The notes beneath the pieces were generated by a model that did no database searches, was not told where the DNA came from, and saw only the letters and a list, made by a program, of their open reading frames with translations. Shown here in pieces: positions 34,285 to 45,919 of a stretch of 64,000 nucleotides of DNA. Position numbers and translations under genes: made by a program. The stretch's first letter is position 1, and each line of letters begins with the position of its first letter. The DNA lies in assembly GCA_002104985.1 (NCBI GenBank), contig MCGO01000012.1, forward strand, positions 372,001 through 436,000, given 5' to 3'. The stretch is from Rhizoclosmatium globosum (taxonomy: Eukaryota; Chytridiomycota; Chytridiomycetes; Chytridiales; Chytriomycetaceae).

Positions 34285-37236
34285 TTAAAGGGTAGCAACA
34301 AATGATTGCAAAGCTGGCAATTGGTTCTCGAGGAAAACAGTGTTTGTTCCAACAGATTCCAAACACTGGTTGATAACTCTCTGCATGCTAGCGACGTCCT
34401 TCTTACGCTGTTCAAGCTCAGCACCTTCAAGACCGTCTCCGCGAGTCCAAGCTCTCACCTCCTCCACAACATCCTTACCAATCGAAGTGAATACAGATAC
34501 GTGAACAAAGTATCCAAGCAAATGACCGCCTTCACCAACCAAATCCTGGGCGCGCTTGAAATTAGCTTGGAAGAACTTGATCAAAGCTGGGCGCAACACA
34601 GCTGGAGCATATCCGAATCGAGCCACACCTGCAATAGGGTCAAGAATATCTTGTGGACGAATAATGTCTGGGTTCCACATGATCTCGTTCAGCAAACGAT
34701 CGACAAGTGGAGCAGAGTTGATGGCTCCAAGAACACCACGGATTTCACTGGCTTCTTGTGGGAGAGTGGCTGGATCTTGGAGAAGAGCCAAAACAGAGTT
34801 GAAGACTTCTTCAGCATTCTCTTCAGTGGTGCTTGAAAGAGCGGCACGGATTGCGACTGTCTTAATTTCTGGGTGCAATGCTTCCTTGTCGCCAGCCAAG
34901 AAGCGGTTGAATCTTGCGACCAATTCAGCATTAACTTCAGTGCTTCCGTTCAACTGACTTGCACCAATGGCAAGAACACGTGTTTGAGCAACTTCGTAGT
35001 CCTCACCAGCTGGGAACTCATACCCAAGTTTGGCCACAACTGGAGCAAACACGTTGCGACCCAAAGTCTTGATTCCTTCCTGAACATCAGGGTATTGGTA
35101 CGAGAGTTTCTCAAGTTCGCAATAGAAGTCCCAATTTGAGTAAGTACGTTGAAATCTGTTTCTGAATCAAGGTTGTTGATCAAGTTGAGCAAATCAGTAA
35201 TTGTTGAGGTGTTGGCTTTGGCCAAAGCGAGTCCATCATTGAGGAACTGGATACGATCTCCAACAGTGAACGTGTTCAAGTTGGTCTTGAGAATACGGCC
35301 AATCGAAGCGATTTGGGCATCAGTGTACTTGACACGGTAAAGCCCAGAGGCACCAGAGTTGAGCTTCCAGAACGCGTTTTCAGAAGAATCGTATGGGAAA
35401 GTAATAGTTCCTTGCTTTTCGCCAAACACAATCGAAATTGGGCCAGTCTTTCCGGTCAAGTGAGTAGCAACCGTGAGTGGAACATTCCAAAGAACAGTGT
35501 CTCCTCTGGTTTCAAGTCACCACTGGCCAAGAAACGAGCTTGAGATAAAGCTACAGTCAGAGTCTTGGCCTCGTCATCGTAAGTCTCGGACTCAACAGTA
35601 ATGAGCGGGTAACCCATTTCAGTGGTCCAAGTACCAACAAGAGTGGAAACATCAATTCCTGACGAGCAGACAAGTGCTTCCACAAATCATCAGTCACAGT
35701 GTTCTTGAACTTGAATTCCTGGAGGTAAGTACGGATACCGTTCATGAACACCTCACGACCCAAAAAGTTGTTCAGCATACGAATCAAAGAAGCACCCTTC
35801 AAGTACGAAATTCCATCGAAAATCTGCATGATTTCCTGGCAGAGTTGACCTCCACCTGAATTGGGTGCGACGAACGCAAACCATCCGCCGAGAAGGCTCC
35901 AGCCAACTCACTAGTGACAAACTGGGTGAAAATGTTCCACTCAGGGAACAAGTGGTCTGTGACCATCTGTCCAACGAAAGTAGCGAAACCTTCGTTCAAC
36001 CAAAGGTCGTTCCACCATTGCATTGTCACCAAGTTACCAAACCACTGGTGAGCCAATTCGTGACCAACAACAGATGCGACAGCACCCTTAGAATTAGCCG
36101 TGGAAGTCTTTTCGTCACAAAGAAGAGCGGTGGTACGGTAAGTCACAAGTCCCCAGTTCTCCATAGCACCCATGTTGAAATCTGGCACTGCAATCATGTC
36201 CATCTTAGGAAGCGGGTACGCAGCATTGAAATACTCAGAGAAGAATTCGAGGGTTCTGGCACCACATTCAAGAGCAAATCGACCCAACTCGACCTGTCCC
36301 TTGGGAGTGTAAACTCGAACCGTGATTTCTTGAGCATCAACTGGAAGCTTTGGAGTAGCGGTTGTTTCAATGTAGTCGAAATCACCAACAGCGTAGGCAA
36401 CAAGCTGAGGGGATGTGTCAGCAAGAATTCAAAAAGCCAAGGGATATCACTCACGTAAGTGGACATGACTGGAGTCGTGGCGAACTTGACTTCCTTGACC
36501 TTCTTTCCAGCAGCATTGATGAATGGGGTGGTGCTAATAACGTTCATGTTGGACAGAGCAATCAAGTCTTCAGCGACGACAAGGGTTGAATCGAATGTTG
36601 CCTTCAACCCTGGCTCATCGAAACAAGGGAATGCTTGTCTAGCATCTGTGGCTTCGAATTGAGTCACTGCAAGGTATTGCTTCTTTCCCTGTTGATGATA
36701 TGAAAATTGAGTGAACTGTTCAATCAATTTAGCACAACCCTACCTCGCTGTCAGTTGTTGCAGAGCGGTAGAAACCAGCCATAGCATCATTGTGAACACC
36801 AACGAAGTCGACAGTTACTGTGGCAGTTGATCCAGCTGGAATCTCTTCTTCGAAGGCAAAGGTAACTTGCTCCTTCTCCTCATCGAATGTTATGGCCGTA
36901 GCTTCTTGGCGACGGTAGGCTCCAGGAGTATTTGTGTGAAGGACGACTGCCTTGCTGATCTTGAGTTTCTTGGAGTTGAGAACGACAGTAGAGGTGGCTT
37001 CAACAACATCAACACTATCATAACAGAACAATATCAGATTTCCGTTCAATCAATTCAGCATAAGAAGTAACTCACTCGATGGCAACGGTTCCGTCGTACT
37101 CGAAGGACTCGAGATCAGGGGCCAAATAGATGTTGTAGTGCTTTGGGACAAGGGCGGTGGGAAGTGCCTCACGAGTTGAGCCTGAAACTGGAGCAGCAGT
37201 GGCAGTTTCCGTGGCAAGAGAGTAGCAGCGACACAT
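34285..37236 (-). CDS. M1 family zinc aminopeptidase, copy 2
   Basis: Minus-strand exons 37076-37236, 36744-37014, 36455-36688, then 36404 down to the stop at 34285. It starts MCRC like copy 1, and introns 1-3 fall at the same codons; exon 3 is 234 nt in both. Motifs [17 protein letters not shown] and WLNEGFAT are intact (36175-35990), so zinc binding and exopeptidase function are expected. C-terminal ERAP1-like domain complete. Single missing bases are needed near 35836, 35668, 35508, 35470 and 35115; most of these sites are intact in copy 1 and vice versa. Long blocks are nearly identical to copy 1 at DNA level while others are clearly diverged. Confidence 0.9.
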
Positions 37237-37601
37237 TTTTGAGGTTGAGAAGGAGTTTTTTGGAAAGCGGAGGGACAGATTTTGGCTTTTTGAGCTGAAA
37301 AATCGGGGAAAATCGTGGAATGTCCTTGTCAGCCAGGTGGCGTTCGTGGGGTTTGGAATACTTTCTGAGAGAGAGAGAAAGTAAAGAATGACTAGCGAAG
37401 AGTTTGTGATTAGTAGTTTGTGACTTGAAGAAATTGGGTTAAGAGAAACTTAAACCTATGAGAATATCCTGTCAAAGGAACATGTATTCTTGTTATTTGT
37501 TTGTTCTGCCGAAGCAGGAAGGGGTGGATGTTGTTTGATCGCTCTTCCACAACGCCGCACTTTCCTTTGCCACAACCCCATAAAAGCCGAGACCCCCGCC
37601 A
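37237..37601. promoter_or_regulatory. Divergent promoter region
   Basis: 365 bp between the start codons of M1 copy 2 (minus) and the E2-like/F-box/TerD gene (plus). It contains a GAGAGAGAGA tract near 37370. No other feature recognised. Confidence 0.45.
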
Positions 37602-40600
37602 ATGGCAACACCCAGCTCGACTCGACCATCGACTCGAACCAACAACTTCGTCTTCGCACTCAACTCAACAACAGAAGCAAATGAATACCGCCACGCGCCG
37701 CCTCCAACGCGACCTTTCCGAGCTCGGGCATCTCCGATTCCGAACGTGTCCGCGGCGCCTTCCTCAGACGCGAACGTGTTTGAATGGCACGCGAATGTGC
37801 GGGCGGCGAAGCTGTCGTTGGCCGCGCCGCTGCACCTCAAACTGCTCTTCAGCGACAGCTACCCGGCCAGTCCGCCGCAGGTCTGGCTCTTTGGTCCCTG
37901 CCTCACGCGAATGTTCGAGGGACCGCGCGTTGGCCTCTGGAGAATCTGTCTGGACATGTTGGAGACGGGCGAATACGCTGATCCAATGCAACTGCTGCGG
38001 GCGTATTCCCTTTCTCCGGCTGGTCATCGTCCTACACTGTTCGAGTATCTTGATGCAGTTGCAGAGTAAGTCCTTCTCCTGTTTACTCCTTATTCCCTCT
38101 GACAAGATCAAAAGGTTTCTTGCTGGACACAAAGCTCGACGATGCCATTCGCAACGGAACCATTGTGCACGCTAGAAATCACGTGGAGACATTTGAATGC
38201 TCGGGGTGTGCTCATAGGCCTGGTCAGCCTTGGCCCGCTCTTGCAACCTCAATTCCTCCACCACCTGCTATTCATGTCGAACGTCCATTTGTCAAGGATC
38301 TGATTGAAATTTCACGTGCAAAGAAAGTGATGCGGAGCGTGATCGAATTGCTGCATCTTCCAGGATGTCGATGTAGACTCGGATGGGTTTGTCGTTATTG
38401 GCAAGGCTGGAAAAGCTGGAAAGTCTTCGACAACGGCAGTTGCACTTAAATCGGCCCCCAAGGCACCAACCACAACGCCGAAGGCTGAGAAAATCGCCAA
38501 GAAAAGCTCTTCCCTTACTGCAATTGCTCTCAGTGCCGAACCACCTTCGCCAACTTCTTCAATTGTCACACTTCCGTCCTCGAGTGGCAAACGAGCGGTC
38601 ATTCGAATTCTTCCTGCTGGTTCTTTCCCAAAGGACTCTCTAAGAACACCTGTCCGTTCGCCAGCAAGGTCTCCGGAACCAAAATTTACTTCATCAACTA
38701 GTCTCTCGGAGTTTGATATCGAAGAGTTTGTTGCAATTGAGGCTACAAAAGTGGATCGTCCTGTTGCTTCCGGCCCCTTCCACCTCCTTCCCTATGAAGT
38801 TATGCTTCAAATCATGAATCTTCTTCCAGTTGAATCCATCATCACTCTGTCGGAAGTTTCTCGCTTCTTTTATGTTGCCACTCAAGACGGGTACCTGTGG
38901 CGCCATCTTTTCCGTTCTCTTGACTCAAAGATGGATTTGAAAAGCACAGAAATTGGAGACTGGAAGCACGTGTATACACTCCAAATGAATGGAGTCTTGC
39001 AGGATCTGACTTGTTTCCATCGCAAGACGTCGTTCAAGGATGATGTTCTTGGAATTCCCATTGAGTTTACGGTTAATCCTGTTAAGCGCACCGTTGACTA
39101 CATTCATAGTACAATGGATCTGTTGTCTACTCTGCATACCGCGAGGACAACGTCCGCAAGACAATTTGGTCAGAAAAGTTCAGGTAAACAATCATGCAGA
39201 ATACTGCACTGGGTATAGACAAATTTCTGACATTTTAACTTAACAGTGAATGGATGCCACTCTTTTTGTCATACGATCATTTCCAACGTGGGCTTCCTTG
39301 TTGAAAAAGTCTCTTGCACGCTTGAGCCCCAACTCAAGTCACAGAGCGGATTCCAGCCAATTATGGTTCTTGAAGTTCTTCCAAAGCTTATGAATACGTT
39401 CATTGTTCTCCTCTCCGATAAAGGACTGCACAACTCAGATTCCTTCCTCACAAACTACTTCCAAATCCACCGCCTGTTTATTGCTCTCGTTTATGAATTT
39501 CCTCAACTCAAAAAACTGGTGCTTGAACGCTTAAATGAGTTTGCGAGAACTCCAGCTGGAAGGAGTAAGGCTGCGTGTCCTTCATTGGGTGACTTGATTC
39601 CTTTGGTCGCCGTCTTGCCAGACCCAGCAGCTGCGTGGAAATCCCTTGGCCCAGTGTTTCTGAAGGAAAGCTTTACACGAAATGTGTTGTGGCTTGGACG
39701 TCACCACCCCGAACTTGCAACTCTACAGCCTCTGGACAAGTCAGGCATTGAGGAGGACAGAATTCAAAACACTTTCACTGGAACAGCAACTCGATGCGAT
39801 TGTGGGCTTCCCATGTTGCCCTTTCCAAGCAATTAGCAGCTATGGGTCCACTCGAAACATGGCCAAGGCTCACGATTTGTACTATGGCCGTCCAACAACA
39901 TCTTTCCTCGCCAAAATCAAATCCAAGCTGGCTACCATCCTTGAAGCTTCCTCGTTTGAGGAAATCCTTCCGCACTTCCACCTTACATCTCTCCCCTTCT
40001 TCTCTCCCAAATATGATGCCGCGAAACTCACGTTCAGTCTGCGTGAGTGTGTGACAGAGTCGTTGAGAAAGGGTTACCATACCAAAACCACCAACTTTGC
40101 CAAGATCCATTCATCTGGAGTCTCCAAGATTCTTCGTAAGGGTGAGAGTTACCGCGTTGCACCAGGCACAAAGTCGGTTGTCATGGAAGGAAGTTGGGCT
40201 CGGGGTGGAAACTCGTCATACTTGGACGCGTCTGTGCTCTTGTACGACTTTGATGGAAAGTTCTTGGATGTTGCAGACTTTAGACAAGGCGGGACTTCTA
40301 CTGCAGCTACGTCAAAGCCAAAGAAAATAGAAGCAACCGAAAAGACTGAGGGTTCTTCGGAGAAGCTCTTGGAGGTTGTGTTCATTATTGACATTACTGG
40401 ATCTATGGGCTCACAGATTGAGGGAGTCAAGCAAATGATCAACGCCTTTTTCGATAACAACGATTATGAAGGGATGCGCATCCACATTTGGACGTACACA
40501 GAAGGTGGTGATAAAGTGTATGTGTCTACATCGCCTGCTGGCCTGAGCCCCAAGGAACTGAGGGAGTATGTGTATAACGTCAAGTTAAACGAGCCGACTG

Positions 40601-41514
40601 GTTATCCAGGTGCCTGTGCTTATGGAGATGATATTCCCGAAAACGTTGTTTCTGCAGTTGCAACATTGACGAAACAGTTCAAGGCGACTGACAACGTGTT
40701 GGCATTTGTGATTACAGATGCATCTCCGCACCATGCATCGATGGTAAATACCGCCACCGCTAGGGCGGAAACTCGTTGGTTACGTCAGAACGGGTTTTCC
40801 ACGGACATCTACGAGGTGCTTGAACATGTGATTGACACTCTGAATGTGACGTTTGTTCCTATCCTCTACACAACGCAAGACATCATGTGGTACCAACAAG
40901 CCGCTGCGTTGACGGGAGGAATGTGTCTCAAGCCCACCTCCAGCGATTCCAAGCTTCTCTCCCAAGGACTCGTCCACATCCTGAAGACTATGCAAGAAAT
41001 CTCACTCACTCAGGAAGTGTCAGACGCACTTGCAGCAATAACTGCCAAAAACCTTCGTGGCTTTAACATGATCTCTGTCAATGTGGATACTTTTATTCCT
41101 CTCGCTGTGGACCCTGCTGAAAGAGACCGTCTCGTTAACATCAACACAACTCCTGTTGCCATTACTTCCGAAGCAATCTTCAACCTCCTTCGCACAGCTG
41201 TCGACCGCTTCCAATTCAACGGTGCAATCCGACACAGTGGAGACATTGTTTCTGGTAACCGTGGATCTCACAGAATAACCGTGGACGTAAAAGCTCTGCC
41301 AAGTAACGTGCAAAGTCTTGTGTTTGCGTTGAGTTCGTGGACGTCTACTTTGAAGGATGTGCGTGACCCTGAAGTGAGGCTGTTCGATGGATCTTCATTG
41401 ACGGAGCTTTGTCGTTATGGCTTTGATGAATGTGCAACTGCAGGTCAGAACACTTGTGTTGTTATGTGCAGGTTGAAGAGAGACAAGGTTGGTGGGTGTG
41501 GAATGTTCAGGTGA
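37602..41514 (+). CDS. E2-like (UBC) + F-box + TerD protein with a vWA domain inserted in TerD
   Basis: Exons 37602-38065, 38107-39183 and 39247-41514, about 1290 residues. (1) UBC-like fold, 37700-38065: LKLLFSDSYPASPPQVWL, then RICLDMLE with a cysteine at the E2 position but no HPN motif. (2) Cys-containing patch CSGCAHRPGQPWP. (3) Disordered linker. (4) F-box at 38775-38930: LPYEVMLQIMNLLP, VSRFF, LWRHLF. (5) A helical region with DDVLGIPIEFTVNPVKRTVDYI. (6) TerD first half at 40120-40290: ILRKGESYRV, SYLDASVLLYDFDGKFLD. (7) vWA domain at 40365-40990: VFIIDITGSMGSQIEGVKQ (MIDAS-like DxTGS), FVITDASPHH. (8) TerD second half at 41205-41510: GAIRHSGDI, LPSNVQSLVFAL, ELCRYGF. Missing bases near 38330, 38370, 39140, 39300, 39330 and 39767 interrupt the frame; from 39682 to the stop one frame is open. 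A ubiquitin-linked stress role is inferred only. Confidence 0.82.
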
Positions 41515-41673
41515 TTGGGAAAATCGGAATGGGGTCCGCGTTAAATTATGAGCCAGTGAAGGCTCTTTGTGCTCTTAGTAAATAAAAGAGAACTGTATAT
41601 ATCAACTTATTCCTTCCCAACGTTTGTATACATACTTCAATAGTAAAGAACGATGGAACTTTATTCGTTGAGC

Positions 41674-44603
41674 TTAGTGGGAAAACACGAATCCAGCCAA
41701 AGCATCTCTCTCGCGCTCCATAAGCTTGGTGCGAGTAAGAATACCCTCAACCACCTGTTCAAGCTTGCGCTTGATTCCGTCCGTCTGCTTCACGCGCAAA
41801 GCAGCTGCTTCAGCATCTAGGCCATCACCACGAGCCCAGGCTTGAAGGTCAGTGGCGATATCCTCGCCAAGCACAGTGTAAAAGGCAACAAAAGCAACAT
41901 TACCCAACATTCCAAAACCAGATTCGAATCGAGGATAAATCTTGTCCCAAGAGTTCTTGAACCATTCAGAGACAAGAGGACGCAGAACAGCCAAGTTAGG
42001 GTTGGATCTCACAAGTCCAATGAGTGGGGCATGGAAATCTTGGGATCGCACAATGTTCGTATCCCAAATAATTTCGTTCAATATACGATCAGCAATTTCA
42101 GTAGAGTTGATAGCACCAAGAACCCTCAACACATCCGACTTGGTTTCAGCTTGTGTTGCAGGATCCATGTAAATTGCGAGGACTGCTGCAAAAGTCGCTT
42201 CCGCGTTTTCGGGAGTAGCGTTAGACAAAACGGAACGGAAAGCTGTTGGAAGAATTTCGTTGTTGATTGCAGAAGTCTCCCCAGCAACAAAGCGATCGAA
42301 ACGGGAACGCAACTCGTTTTTGACAGACTCGTCGCCAGATCTTTCCGCAACATCAATGGCAAGAGCACGCTTGAGACATGTGAAATAGTCTTCGCCCGTT
42401 GGGAATTCGTAGCCCAAAGCTTCGACTTGGTGGGAGAAAACTCGACGACCCAGAGCCTTGATTCCTTCCTGAACGGCAACTGGCTCCAAATATGCGTTGG
42501 AACGTAAATTCGAGAGACTTGTAGCAATTTGCAAGAGCACATTGTAGTTAGTTTCGTTTTCGAGTGAAAGAATAGTGTTGAGAGCAGTGGTCAAGCTTCC
42601 CAAGCCAGCTGTAGTCAAAGCGAAAGAATCAGAAAGGAACTGAATACGGTCACCAACAGCGAAGCATTCAAGTTAGCCTGGAGAACGTGTCCAATGGAAA
42701 CAACGTGGGCGTCAGAGTACTTGACGCGGTACAAACCAGAGGCCTTGTCATTCAACTTCCAGAATGCATTCTCAGAGGCATCGTATGGGAAAGTGATGAC
42801 GCCCTCCTTTTCAGCAAGGACGTGTCTGGTAGCGCCGGTCTTTGCTGTCAAGTGAGACACAACAGTGAGAGGAACCCACCAGTTGACAGTGTCCTCCTCT
42901 GGCTTCAATTCACCACCAGACAAGAAACGAGACTGAGAAAGGGTAACAGTTATAGTCTTGGCGGCATCATCGTAAACCTCGGAAATAACTGAAACAAGTG
43001 GGTAACCCATTTCTCTAGTCCAAGCGTGCATCAAAGTGGCAATATCCTTTCCAGAAGATACAGACAAATGCTTCCACAAGTCAGCGGTCACGGTGTTCTT
43101 GTACTTGAACTCCTGGAGATAGGTGCGGACACCATCCATAAAGACTTGACCGCCCAAGAAGTCATTGAGCATTCTAATGACAGATGCTCCCTTGGCGTAA
43201 GAGATGGAGTCGAAGATTTCTCCAACTTCAGCAGCAGACTTGACATCTACATCAATTGGGTGGGAAGAACGCATAGCATCCAAGTTGAGAGCGTCCAAGA
43301 ACTCGCTGACAATAAAGTTTGTCCAAATATCCCATTCTGGGAACAAGTGGTCAACGGCCAACCATCCAACGAAAGTAGCGAAACCTTCGTTCAACCAAAG
43401 GTCGTTCCACCATTGCATTGTCACCAAGTTTCCGAACCACTGGTGAGCCAATTCGTGAGCAACAGTGTATGCAATTTCCTTCTTGGCACTGGCAGTGGAA
43501 TCGTTCTCGACACAAAGCAAGCACACGTTTCTGTAAGTCACAAGGCCCCAGTTCTCCATAGCACCAGCTCCAAAGTCTGGAATTGCCACCAAATCCGACT
43601 TTGGCAATGGGTAAGCGTTGTCAAAGTATTCGGAAAAGTATTCCAAAGTACGTGCCGCAACCTCAAGGGCGAAAGTTCCCTGGTTGATGAGTCCCTTGAC
43701 AGTGAAGAGACGAACTTGAATTGGCTGAGCGTCAGCTGGCAACTTTGGAATTGCAGTTGTTTCAATAAACTCGAATTCTCCAACAACGAAGGCGAGCAGG
43801 TAAGTGGACATGAGAGGAGTGGTTGCAAACTTGACTTCCTTCTTTTTCTTTCCTTCAGAGTTGAGGTAGGCAACGGAGGAAATCTCAGGCATATTTGAGA
43901 GGGCAGTCAACTCTGGGTCGACAACGAGAGTGGCGTCAAACGTGCACTTCAAAGCCGGCTCGTCAAAGCTAGGAATACATTGACGACAGTCAGTAGCTTC
44001 GAACTGGGTACACACGAGGTATCTCTTGTTTCCCTATAATGAAATTTTCAGAAGGTGTTCAAGAATCTTTTTGGGCTTACATCGTCATCAGTGTATGTTG
44101 ATTTGTAGAAACCAGCCATCTGATCGTTGTGAATACCAGTGAATTCAGAGTAGATGGATGCCGCAACTCCTGCCGGAATCACTTCCGCGAATTGGAATTC
44201 GACAGTCTCCTTCTCTGTGTTGAACGTTGTGGCGATGGCATCGAGACTGCCATTTGGTTAGCACACAATATGGGCAATCATTAGTAATACCTCTTGTCAC
44301 CGTAGGTGATTCTAGCAACGTGGATGGTCAAGTTCTTCGAGTTGAGCACCACCTTGTCAGTGGCTTCCTTCACATCTACAGCGATGGAAACGGTACCAAT
44401 GAAGGTGAATGTCTCAAAGTTTGGCTCCAACCAAATCTTGTAGTTGCTTGGAACCTGTATTTGATGTGATTAGTTGGAGGGTGATCGTAGAAGCATAGTG
44501 AAGCCACTACCATCCATCCAGGCAAGATGTCTCTTGCAGCCGATGCATTCGCTGAAGCAGCACCAACGGTGGCGGTTTCGGTCGAACGGTGGAGACGACA
44601 CAT
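41674..44603 (-). CDS. M1 family zinc aminopeptidase, copy 3
   Basis: Minus-strand exons 44511-44603, 44291-44454, 44081-44246 and 44033-41674. It starts MCRL. The zinc site [18 protein letters not shown] and GAMENWG are intact; the ERAP1-like C-terminal domain is complete. Only one frame break is seen, near 42665 (a T lost between NLNA and VGDRIQF). It is clearly more diverged from copies 1 and 2 than they are from each other. It lacks their intron at the MSTY codons and has instead an intron at the GDK codons. Substrate preference cannot be read; family members trim N-terminal residues from peptides in cytosol or periplasm. Confidence 0.92.
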
Positions 44604-44776
44604 TTTGTTTTGGATCTTTTTTGGAAGAGAGACGGGACAGTGGCGGCCAACCCCTTCCGTTTCCGAGTCTCCGAAACACTCGTAACATAATTTGTGATGT
44701 CTCGTTACTTGTTTATTATTTGATATACGGGATCTAAATACCGTCTCATTGCAGTTTCCAACACAAACAATACATA

Positions 44777-45280
44777 TTAGTTGTCATCCACCAAATTCAA
44801 GAAAAATCCTCCATTTGTATTCAGGACTGCATTGCTGCGAATAGCATTACTCAAAGCTTCAGGCATAGCAACAGAACCCTGGAAAACGAAATATTAGTCA
44901 CACGGGCATTCTTCTCAATAAAATCCGAATTCTTCAACCTGTAGCGAGCCAGTATTTAGTCCATTTGATTGCATAGTATTAGTATTTGATGAGGATCCCG
45001 CAGTTCCAGTCTTTGGATTTGAGGCAGAACTGAATGGGGCACTGCCTTCAAACGCCGATGAATTCGAAGTATTTGAAGTCGAAGATGCGGCAAATGCGAA
45101 TGCAAAAGCTGAGACTGAAGCTGCAGTTCGGGCACTTTGAGGTTTGACAGTTTGAGCAGTTCGAGAAGCAAAGGCGTTCATCAGCGCCGCCTTCCCCGAG
45201 CAATTCACTCCAACTCCGGCGAACGATGTCTGCGCAGCAAAGATCGCAGCTGTTGATGCGGTGCGTCGGACGTGATTCAT
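44777..45280 (-). CDS. Small Ser/Ala-rich protein, unknown
   Basis: Minus-strand exons 44939-45280 and 44777-44878, intron GT-AG of 60 bp; 147 residues. The N-terminus (MNHVRRTASTAAIFAAQ) could be a weak organellar signal. The middle is Ser/Asn/Thr-rich low complexity. The second exon encodes a more structured end: MPEALSNAIRSNAVLNTNGG, then FFLNLVDDN. No family recognised. It sits directly downstream, same strand, of another small Ser-rich two-exon gene with a similar plan. Confidence 0.6.
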
Positions 45281-45380
45281 TCAAGTGAGAGATTGTTTTG
45301 CTTTTTTCCCAACCAACAAACACAGAATAACACTCGATATTCATTATTTATTATTGATCATGGATCTTGCTAAGTCAATC

Positions 45381-45806
45381 TTAGCAGTCATCGTCGGCTG
45401 ATGTCATCCAGAGGCAGTCGCCCATAATACTGCGATTCACTCCTGTCATCGCAAGGAATGCCTCAAGCGAAGGAGGGCCTTGTTGCTACGGCAAGAATCA
45501 ATAATCGTGCTAACACAATTGAATAAAACTCACCACAATAACATTTCCAGAAATGCGGGAAATAGCTTCGTGCAAAGGCTCTGAGAACTGAGATGTTCCA
45601 TTTGAAGATGAACTGCCAAAACTTGTCCCAAATCTAGACGACGATCCAGTGAAGGACGTATTTGAATCAGTGAAAGCTGTGGGCTGTTGCTGTTTTATGA
45701 AGCTGGCGAGAGGTGTTGACGTTCGCGAAGAACAGCCCAGTGAAAAGGCAGCGCATTGAGACTGAAGCTGAGATACTGAAGCTGCTCCCTTTGTAGATCC
45801 AAACAT
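45381..45806 (-). CDS. Small Ser-rich protein, unknown
   Basis: Minus-strand exons 45534-45806 and 45381-45485; 125 residues. Ser/Thr/Gly/Phe-rich first 75 residues (with FG dipeptides such as RFGTSFGSSS), then EPLHEAISRISGNVIV, and a second exon encoding PPSLEAFLAMTGVNRSIMGD and an acidic end ADDDC. It shares with its neighbour the plan of a low-complexity first exon and a short helical second exon, which may mean a tandem duplicate; residue similarity is too weak to assert. Confidence 0.6.
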
Positions 45807-45919
45807 GGCTTTCGACAGTTGGGGGTTTTGCCGTAAGGCCGTACACCGTGACTTTGGAAGATCATTTTATGAACAAACGAAGAGAAATGAATATGCAGAG
45901 AATCACTTTTTATTGAGTA

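Noticed and set aside
38312..38380. A 37-bp intron in the E2-like/F-box/TerD gene
   Set aside because: GT and AG are present but 37 bp is shorter than any other intron here; two missing bases give a better continuous protein.
43026..43898. 290-residue plus-strand frame
   Set aside because: Antisense to M1 copy 3 and mirrored by similar antisense frames in copy 2; a shadow of conserved codons.
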